Shown here in pieces: positions 1-5,852 of a stretch of 7,696 nt of DNA (positions are counted from its first letter, which is position 1; each line of letters opens with the position of its first letter). The translations under genes were made by a program, and so were the position numbers. The stretch comes from Pseudomonadota bacterium (GTDB taxonomy: Bacteria > Pseudomonadota > Alphaproteobacteria > Sphingomonadales > Sphingomonadaceae): NCBI GenBank assembly GCA_947474905.1, contig CANJKQ010000032.1, forward strand, positions 1 to 7,696. Direction: 5' to 3'. Under the pieces are notes generated by a model. That model saw only the letters and a list, made by a program, of their open reading frames with translations, searched no databases and was not told where the DNA came from.

Positions 1-290
1 AACGGCGGGGCACGGCGCGGATTTATACCCAGCGCGATCGCGCGCGGCTCGCCTGGATTTTGCGCGGCAAGCGCGTCGGCTTCAGCCTGGCGGAAATTCG
101 CGAGATGATCGACCTTTATGACATTGGCGACGGCCGCCGCGCCCAGCGCGAAGTGACCATCGCCAAGTGCCGCGAGCGCGTTGCCCTGCTCGCCGCGCAG
201 AAGAAAGATATTGACGCGGCGATCGAAGAATTGTCGCACTTCATCGCCATGCTGGAGCCCGTGCTCGAGCAGGACCGCCACAAGATTTGA
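1..290 (+). CDS. MerR-family transcriptional regulator, LiuR-like (3' part only)
   Basis: Open from the window edge (frame beginning at base 3) to a TGA at 288-290, giving about 95 residues. The visible part starts [16 protein letters not shown], the end of the MerR winged helix-turn-helix ('wing' R.Y...D..RL), followed by [21 protein letters not shown]. That second block is characteristic of small MerR proteins such as LiuR, which regulate branched-chain amino acid and acyl-CoA catabolism. The last ~50 residues ([26 protein letters not shown] and on) look like the long dimerisation coiled coil. The first recognition helices lie upstream of the window. A TTG at 60 could be read as a start, but it lies inside the conserved domain, so the gene certainly begins before base 1. 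It ends 41 bp before an acyl-CoA dehydrogenase on the same strand, which suggests co-transcription and control of acyl-CoA oxidation. The family call is strong; the specific ligand is not visible. Confidence 0.9.
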   Translation, partial: RRGTARIYTQRDRARLAWILRGKRVGFSLAEIREMIDLYDIGDGRRAQREVTIAKCRERVALLAAQKKDIDAAIEELSHFIAMLEPVLEQDRHKI

Positions 291-320
291 CGCTATAACC
301 GCCGCGCCCCGCGGCCCGAC

Positions 321-327
321 AAGAGGA
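321..327 (+). promoter_or_regulatory. Ribosome binding site of the acyl-CoA dehydrogenase
   Basis: AAGAGGA ends four bases before the ATG at 332. It fits the anti-Shine-Dalgarno sequence and supports that start, although the spacing is on the short side. The 41-bp gap also holds a small GC palindrome (CCGCG CCC CGCGG, 302-314) without a T-run, so I do not call a terminator there. Confidence 0.7.
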
Positions 328-331
328 TATC

Positions 332-2143
<1,812 letters not shown>

Positions 2144-2165
2144 GGGTATTCGTCACCCCCAAACA

Positions 2166-2191
2166 ATCCTCTCCCGTTTACGGGAGAGGAT
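2166..2191 (+). terminator. Possible 3'-end hairpin of the acyl-CoA dehydrogenase transcript
   Basis: An 11-bp perfect stem with loop TTTA begins 22 bp after the dehydrogenase stop. No T-run follows (the next bases are AGCGCAG), so it is not a classical intrinsic terminator. It may stabilise a 3' end or aid Rho-dependent termination. It is also the outer hairpin of the left module of the compound repeat. Confidence 0.4.
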
Positions 2192-2318
2192 AGCGCAGCT
2201 TGCCGACTTGTCGGCTAGCGGAGCTTGGTGAGGGTGTGCGTGACGGACAGCGTGGGATTTTAACCCCTCACCCAGCTCCGACTAAGCCTTTGCTGACGCA
2301 AAGACTAAGTCTGCGCAA

Positions 2319-2346
2319 CCCTCTCCCCTGCAAGCAGGGGAGAGGG
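2319..2346 (-). terminator. Possible 3'-end hairpin of the cell wall hydrolase transcript
   Basis: A 13-bp perfect inverted repeat (CCCTCTCCCCTGC with GCAGGGGAGAGGG, separated by AA) lies 12 bp beyond the hydrolase stop, read on the minus strand. No T-run follows on that strand (TTGCGCAG), so its terminator function is uncertain. It is also the outer hairpin of the right module of the compound repeat. Confidence 0.4.
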
Positions 2347-2358
2347 GTAGTTTGGATT

Positions 2359-3660
2359 TTACCGCCCGCTCGCATTCCCCAGGTCGCTTGCCAGGGGGCC
2401 GTCGGTGACGGGGGGCTCGGCGATGGGGCCGCTTGGGTCGGCGGCGGGGATGGTGGGCTGGAAGGTCTGCGCCTTCATGCATTGCGGCTTGGGAATGCCG
2501 ACGAAGACGCGGCAATTCCACAACATCTTGTCAAAGTAATGGTCGTGATCGCGGAAATAGCTGAAAGCCATCGTCGCGATCTGGCCTGAAGCGAGCGGCA
2601 GGTGCCGGGGCGTGTCCGCCGCCTTGGTCCACGCCATGAATTTGCAATAGGACCGCTCGCCACAGCTATGCACCGCCAGCCGGGCGAGGTCGCCAGCGGG
2701 GATGGCGGGATCGATCGTCACCAGGAAGCTGTTGGCATCGCCCGCCACCGGCGGCGGCAGCTTGGCAATCGCCCCGTTGACCAGCGCCAGCCGCGCCTCG
2801 GGCGTGAGCAGGTCGCCTGCCAGCACCCCGGCGCGATGCGCGGGGGAATAGAGGGCTAGCGCGGCAATGGCCGGCTCCGAGCCGCCCGCGCGCCGCGCAA
2901 AGGCGCCCGGGGTTCCCCACCATCCCGCCCAGCGGAAGAACAGGTGCGGGCCAACCGCGGCGATCTTGTCGAGGCTGGCGCTCCAATAGGGCACCACCCA
3001 GTCGGTATGATAGTGCGTCGCATAGCCGACCTTGCCGTCAACCGCCCCGGTCAACGCCGCCTCGGCGATCAGGCGCGCGCGGCTCCACGCGATGGCGGAC
3101 CAGGCATGGCGTTGCAGCGCGCCGTCGCAGGTGAAGGTGAATTGGCAGCCGGTGCTGCGCTCCGAACCCTGAAAGACGACGCCGCAGACCGTCTTGGGGA
3201 AAGCGGGGTGGCGCAGGCGATTGAGCACGACTTGCGCCACCGCGCGCTCCCCGGTTGCCTCATCGCCCGCTTCGTAAAGCTCGGCCGCGGCAAGGCAATC
3301 GATCGCGCGGGCGCGGTCAACCGGCGGCGCGTCGAGGCGGAAGGGGCGAGCGGCGGGCACCGGATCGCTGGAAAAGGGAATGGCGGCGTTGATTGCGCGT
3401 GCATCATCGGGCGCCAGATTTTCGATCGCGACGGGCTCGACCGGCGGCACTTCGGTCGGCGGCACGACGCGCGGGGTCGGTGCCAGGCGATGGGCGCGCG
3501 GCGCGGGCCGGGGCGCGAAGCGGACGACAAGCGCAGGGCCGATCAGCGCCGCGAGCGCAATCAGCACCGTGATGGCGCGCAGCCATGGCCCGGGTGCGGC
3601 GGGCCGAACCGGCCGATCAAGAGCAATCGGAGCATGCATCGTTTCTGGCCTGTGCAGCAT
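2359..3660 (-). CDS. Membrane-anchored SleB-type cell wall hydrolase (433 aa)
   Basis: Probable peptidoglycan hydrolase of the Hydrolase_2/SleB family (lytic transglycosylase-like), acting in the periplasm. Residues about 26-47 form one hydrophobic membrane segment after a basic N-terminus, giving a signal anchor; 48-77 is a Pro-rich linker. The catalytic domain spans about 118-245: the family motif EARGE appears as EAGDE (130-134, E130 the likely catalytic acid), followed by VAQVVLNR (141-148), FPKTVCGVV (154-162) and CQFTFTCDG (172-180), then YATHYHTDWVVPYW (213-226) and HLFFRW. A further ~170 residues (about 260-433) are not part of the minimal domain and I do not recognise them. Eight cysteines (122, 159, 172, 178, 333, 339, 383, 394) would suit periplasmic disulfides. 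ATG at 3660 is used; a second ATG at 3639 (codon 8) is equally possible and keeps the anchor. It lies 26 bp downstream of tRNA-Asn on the same strand, so read-through from the tRNA promoter is plausible. Confidence 0.9.
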   Translation of the reverse strand: MLHRPETMHAPIALDRPVRPAAPGPWLRAITVLIALAALIGPALVVRFAPRPAPRAHRLAPTPRVVPPTEVPPVEPVAIENLAPDDARAINAAIPFSSDPVPAARPFRLDAPPVDRARAIDCLAAAELYEAGDEATGERAVAQVVLNRLRHPAFPKTVCGVVFQGSERSTGCQFTFTCDGALQRHAWSAIAWSRARLIAEAALTGAVDGKVGYATHYHTDWVVPYWSASLDKIAAVGPHLFFRWAGWWGTPGAFARRAGGSEPAIAALALYSPAHRAGVLAGDLLTPEARLALVNGAIAKLPPPVAGDANSFLVTIDPAIPAGDLARLAVHSCGERSYCKFMAWTKAADTPRHLPLASGQIATMAFSYFRDHDHYFDKMLWNCRVFVGIPKPQCMKAQTFQPTIPAADPSGPIAEPPVTDGPLASDLGNASGR

Positions 3661-3686
3661 GATGGCCCAACGATCAGGCCAGCGCC

Positions 3687-3761
3687 TGGCTCCCCGAGTT
3701 GGATTCGAACCAACGGCCGCTCGATTAACAGTCGAGTGCTCTACCGCTGAGCTATCGGGGA
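3687..3761 (-). tRNA. tRNA-Asn (anticodon GTT), 3' CCA encoded
   Basis: Read on the minus strand, a complete cloverleaf is visible: acceptor arms TCCCCGA and TCGGGGA (7 bp), D-arm GCTC/GAGC with loop AGCGGTA, anticodon stem CTCGA/TCGAG with loop CTGTTAA (anticodon GTT, Asn), a 5-base variable loop CGGCC, and T-arm GTTGG/CCAAC with loop TTCGAAT. The discriminator base is G, and CCA is encoded at 3687-3689. The mature body is 72 nt, or 75 with CCA. All stems pair perfectly. Its 3' end faces the cell wall hydrolase start 26 bp away. I see no integrase or repeated 3' end that would mark it as an attachment site in use here. Confidence 0.97.
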
Positions 3762-3800
3762 ATGCGGCAAGGAACGGCCACGCCGCTCGTCGAGGCGCGG

Positions 3801-3830
3801 CCTATAGCAGCGGGATTTCCGGGAACGCAA
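3801..3830 (-). promoter_or_regulatory. Promoter of tRNA-Asn (and possibly the cell wall hydrolase)
   Basis: On the minus strand, TTGCGT (3825-3830, preceded by C, giving the alphaproteobacterial CTTG start) is separated by 18 bp from TATAGG (3801-3806). The bases after the -10 are CCGCGCC, a GC-rich discriminator of the type linked to stringent control of stable RNA promoters. Transcription would start near 3794, giving a leader of about 33 nt before the tRNA 5' end at 3761. This is read by eye only. Confidence 0.5.
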
Positions 3831-3880
3831 GGGGCATGTGGTGTGGCGCTGCTGCGTCGGCGAAAGCCAAGGCAGCGACG

Positions 3881-3918
3881 CTCTATCCGTCATCCCAGCC
3901 TCTATGCGTCATCCCAGC
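3881..3918. repeat. 19-bp tandem duplication at the edge of a palindromic element
   Basis: Bases 3881-3899 (CTCTATCCGTCATCCCAGC) and 3900-3918 (CTCTATGCGTCATCCCAGC) are adjacent direct copies differing only at the seventh base. The second copy runs into the left hairpin of the element at 3907-3988, so the element's terminal 12 bases CGTCATCCCAGC occur twice. Replication slippage or a misprimed excision event at the element edge would explain it. Confidence 0.85.
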
Positions 3919-3988
3919 GAAAGCTGGGATCGCTAGCGGCGAGGGAATCCCGCCATCGCCAGCGACCCCAGCTTGCGCTGGGGTGACG
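3907..3988. repeat. 82-bp inverted pair of hairpin modules (REP-pair-like)
   Basis: Two 32-bp modules in inverted orientation (3907-3938 and the complement of 3957-3988) match at 28 of 32 positions around an 18-bp centre (3939-3956). Each begins CGTCA and forms an 8-bp stem: ATCCCAGC-GAAA-GCTGGGAT (3911-3930) and ACCCCAGC-TTGC-GCTGGGGT (3965-3984). Two of the four differences are a paired T-A to C-G exchange within the stem, so pairing is kept. The element lies between the nadK stop, 8 bp away, and the tRNA promoter. The right hairpin begins 12 bp after the nadK stop on the minus strand and could act at the transcript's 3' end, although no T-run follows. The rest of the gap 3762-3996 holds the tRNA promoter and the 19-bp duplication; no gene is visible. 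Confidence 0.82.
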
Positions 3989-3996
3989 AGGAGACG

Positions 3997-4776
3997 TTAC
4001 GCGAGAAACTGCTCCATCGTGATGCGGTCGTCGAGGGCATGTTCGGGGTCGAACAGCAGCGTCAATTCGCGGGTGCGGTCGCTGGCGACGTCGATCCTCG
4101 CCACGTCGCGGACTTCGCGTTGGTCGGCAACCGCGCTCACGGGGCGCTTGGCAGCTTCGAGCACGCGGAACGAAATGCGCGCCTTGTCGGGCAGGATGGC
4201 ACCTCGCCAGCGGCGCGGGCGGAACGGGCTGATCGGCGTCAGCGCCATCAGCGCCGAATCGAGCGGCAGGATCGGGCCTTGCGCCGAGAAATTATACGCG
4301 GTCGACCCGGCGGGCGTCGCCACCAGCGCGCCGTCGCAGAATAATTCGGGCAGAACGACGCGATCGTTGACCGTCACTTCCAGCTTGGCGGTCTGGCGGG
4401 TTTCGCGCAGCAACGACACTTCGTTGATCGCCGGCAGCGTGTGGATTTCGCCCTCAATCGTCTCGGCGGTCATCCGCAGCGGGCGGATCTGAAACGCCTT
4501 GCTCATCGCGAGCCGCTGATCGAGCCCGAAATCGCGAAACTCGTTCATCAAGAAACCGACCGTGCCCAGATTCATGCCGAACACCGGCACCGGCGGGCGG
4601 CGGCTTTCCAGCATCATGTGCAGCGTCTGCAGCATGAAGCCGTCGCCGCCCAGCGCGATCACGATCTCGGCGTCGTCAAGCGACACCCAGTCATGCGTCT
4701 CACGCAGCGCAACGGCCGCCTCCTGCGCCGCATCGGTGGGCGAGGCGAGCAGCGCGCGACGCTCAAAAGAGGTCAT
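3997..4776 (-). CDS. nadK: NAD kinase (259 aa)
   Basis: Phosphorylates NAD to NADP in the cytoplasm, usually with ATP, and so supplies the NADPH pool. Visible family signatures: the GGDG loop (43-46, in VIALGGDGFMLQTLH) that holds the catalytic Asp D45; GMNLGTVGFLMNEF (67-80); the NE pair (118-119) that contacts the nicotinamide ribose; and DGALVATPAGSTAYNFSAQGP (148-168), with the nucleotide-binding TPAGSTAY stretch. The length matches other alphaproteobacterial NAD kinases. The start ATG (4774-4776) overlaps the moaA stop as ATGA, and no separate Shine-Dalgarno sequence is spaced correctly, so translation is probably coupled to moaA. An 82-bp palindromic element begins 8 bp past the stop. 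Identity is secure; there is no obvious defect. Confidence 0.96.
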   Translation of the reverse strand: MTSFERRALLASPTDAAQEAAVALRETHDWVSLDDAEIVIALGGDGFMLQTLHMMLESRRPPVPVFGMNLGTVGFLMNEFRDFGLDQRLAMSKAFQIRPLRMTAETIEGEIHTLPAINEVSLLRETRQTAKLEVTVNDRVVLPELFCDGALVATPAGSTAYNFSAQGPILPLDSALMALTPISPFRPRRWRGAILPDKARISFRVLEAAKRPVSAVADQREVRDVARIDVASDRTRELTLLFDPEHALDDRITMEQFLA

Positions 4777-5771
4777 CCGCCGGTAACGCTCATATGGCGG
4801 GCGACCGCCGGCGTGGCGCCGCGCGCGACCGAAAAATCGTGGCGGGCGGGCTTCAGCCGCATTGCCTCGTCAAGCAGCGCATCGACAGCGGCGAGGCCCT
4901 CGTTGCGCAACGCCGCCTTCAGATCGACCTGATCGTCATGGCCAAGGCACATGTAAAGCTTGCCCTCGGTCGTCAGCCGCACGCGGTTGCAGCCATCGCA
5001 GAAATTGGCGGTGAGTGGCGAGATGAGGCCAAGTCGCGTGTCGCTACCCTCGACGCGCCAATAGCGCGCCGGGCCGCCGGTGCGATGCGTGTCGCGGACC
5101 AGCGGGAAACGCGCCGCCAATTGATCGAACACCTTGGTCAGCGGCAGGAAACGATCGGCGCGATCCTCGTCAATCTGGCCGAGCGGCATCGTCTCGATGA
5201 GCGAGAGGTCAAGCCCCTCGTCGCACGCCCAGGCGAGCATATCGCCGATCTCGCCCTCGTTCAGGCCTTTGAGTGCGACCATGTTGATCTTGACGCGCAT
5301 CCCCGCCACCTTGGCCGCCGCGATGCCCGCCAGCACCTGCGCCACGTCGCCATGGCGCGTGATATAGCGGAACGTGGCGGGATCGCGGCTGTCGAGGCTG
5401 ACGTTGATCCGGCGGATGCCTGCCTGCGCCAGCGCCTCGGCATGTTGGGCCAGACGCGTGCCGTTGGTCGTCATGGTCAATTCGTCGAGACCCTGGCCGA
5501 CATGGCGGCCAAGCCGCTGCACCAGCTCGATCATGTCGCGCCGGACCAAGGGCTCGCCGCCGCTTAACCGCACCTTGGTGACGCCGCGCGCGATGAACCG
5601 CTCGGTAATCAGCGCCAGTTCCTCAAGGCTCAGGATTTGCGCGCGCGGCAGGAACGTCATCTCCTCCGCCATGCAATAGCGGCAGCGCAAATCGCAGCGA
5701 TCCGTCACCGACACGCGCAGATAGCGAATGGTGCGGCCATGCGTGTCAATCAGGGGAGCGGCGCAGCTCAT
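4773..5771 (-). CDS. moaA: GTP 3',8-cyclase MoaA (332 aa)
   Basis: Radical-SAM enzyme for the first step of molybdenum cofactor synthesis, converting GTP to 3',8-cyclo-7,8-dihydro-GTP, which MoaC then turns into cyclic pyranopterin monophosphate. The N-terminal [4Fe-4S] cluster motif CX3CX2C is at C26, C30 and C33 (CDLRCRYC), with the SAM-contact motif GGEP at 71-74 (KVRLSGGEPLVRRD). The C-terminal substrate-binding cluster motif CX2CX13C is at C258, C261 and C275 (FCDGCNRVRLTTEGKLYMC). The protein ends in Gly-Gly (331-332), the tail needed for catalysis in MoaA, so the C-terminus is intact. Start ATG at 5769-5771: an AGGA sits only one base upstream, too close for a normal ribosome binding site, and no better in-frame start is visible within the divergent gap. 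No other moa genes lie in the window. It overlaps nadK by 4 bp and is divergent from the EAL-protein gene. Confidence 0.97.
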   Translation of the reverse strand: MSCAAPLIDTHGRTIRYLRVSVTDRCDLRCRYCMAEEMTFLPRAQILSLEELALITERFIARGVTKVRLSGGEPLVRRDMIELVQRLGRHVGQGLDELTMTTNGTRLAQHAEALAQAGIRRINVSLDSRDPATFRYITRHGDVAQVLAGIAAAKVAGMRVKINMVALKGLNEGEIGDMLAWACDEGLDLSLIETMPLGQIDEDRADRFLPLTKVFDQLAARFPLVRDTHRTGGPARYWRVEGSDTRLGLISPLTANFCDGCNRVRLTTEGKLYMCLGHDDQVDLKAALRNEGLAAVDALLDEAMRLKPARHDFSVARGATPAVARHMSVTGG

Positions 5772-5779
5772 ATCCTGGT

Positions 5780-5808
5780 GAGCTAAGCACTTTGCCTGGC
5801 CGCGACAA
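5780..5808 (-). promoter_or_regulatory. Candidate moaA-nadK promoter (weak)
   Basis: On the minus strand, TTGTCG (5803-5808) and TAGCTC (5780-5785) are separated by 17 bp. The -10 match is poor. If used, transcription would begin about one to three bases before the moaA ATG at 5771, giving an almost leaderless message; this would fit the mis-spaced AGGA. The only other candidate region is further upstream, within the plus-strand gene. Confidence 0.25.
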
Positions 5809-5817
5809 GGGCAAGCG

Positions 5818-5846
5818 TTGCCGAGCCGGGGGACACGCCCTAGACC
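5818..5846 (+). promoter_or_regulatory. Candidate promoter of the EAL-domain gene, leaderless placement
   Basis: TTGCCG (5818-5823), exactly 17 bp, then TAGACC (5841-5846). The ATG at 5853 begins seven bases after the end of the -10, the usual position of the transcription start itself. No Shine-Dalgarno sequence precedes the ATG; the GGGGGA at 5828-5833 is about 20 bases away. A 6-bp inverted repeat AGCCGG (5824-5829) / CCGGCT (5845-5850) overlaps the spacer and -10 with half-site centres 21 bp apart, and could be an operator. Confidence 0.38.
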
Positions 5847-5852
5847 GGCTTG

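Larger units (their letters stand above)
2166..2346. repeat. Compound palindromic element: two hairpin modules in inverted orientation (REP-pair/BIME-like)
   Basis: This fills the 215-bp convergent gap between the dehydrogenase and the cell wall hydrolase; no gene is visible in it. Left module, 2166-2234: a perfect 11-bp stem with a TTTA loop (2166-2191), then TAGCGCAG, a small hairpin GCCGA/TCGGC (2202-2215) and CGGAGCTTGGTGAGGG. Right module, 2265-2346, is the same layout reversed: read on the minus strand it has a 13-bp perfect stem (2319-2346), TTGCGCAG, a small hairpin CTTTGC/GCAAAG (2288-2303) and CGGAGCTGGGTGAGGG. The inner arms 2220-2234 and 2265-2279 pair at 14 of 15 positions around a 30-bp centre (2235-2264). 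Similar CTCTCCC/GGGAGAG elements are, from memory, dispersed in sphingomonad genomes. The position 22 bp after one stop and 12 bp after the other suggests a role in 3'-end formation or mRNA stability. Confidence 0.8.

Noticed and set aside
2155..2358. CRISPR array or small RNA gene in the convergent gap
   Set aside because: Repeats here are inverted modules, not regularly spaced direct repeats. I see no promoter-terminator arrangement supporting a separate small RNA.
2944..3750. 268-codon plus-strand open frame
   Set aside because: It is antisense to the cell wall hydrolase and ends inside the tRNA gene. It has no family resemblance and no ribosome binding site.
3687..3761. tRNA-Asn as an integration site with an adjacent mobile island
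   Set aside because: There is no integrase and no repeated tRNA 3' end in the window, and both flanks are housekeeping genes.
3380..4492. 370-codon plus-strand open frame
   Set aside because: It runs through the tRNA-Asn gene, both repeat blocks and the antisense of nadK, and the product has no coherent domain. It is a chance frame.
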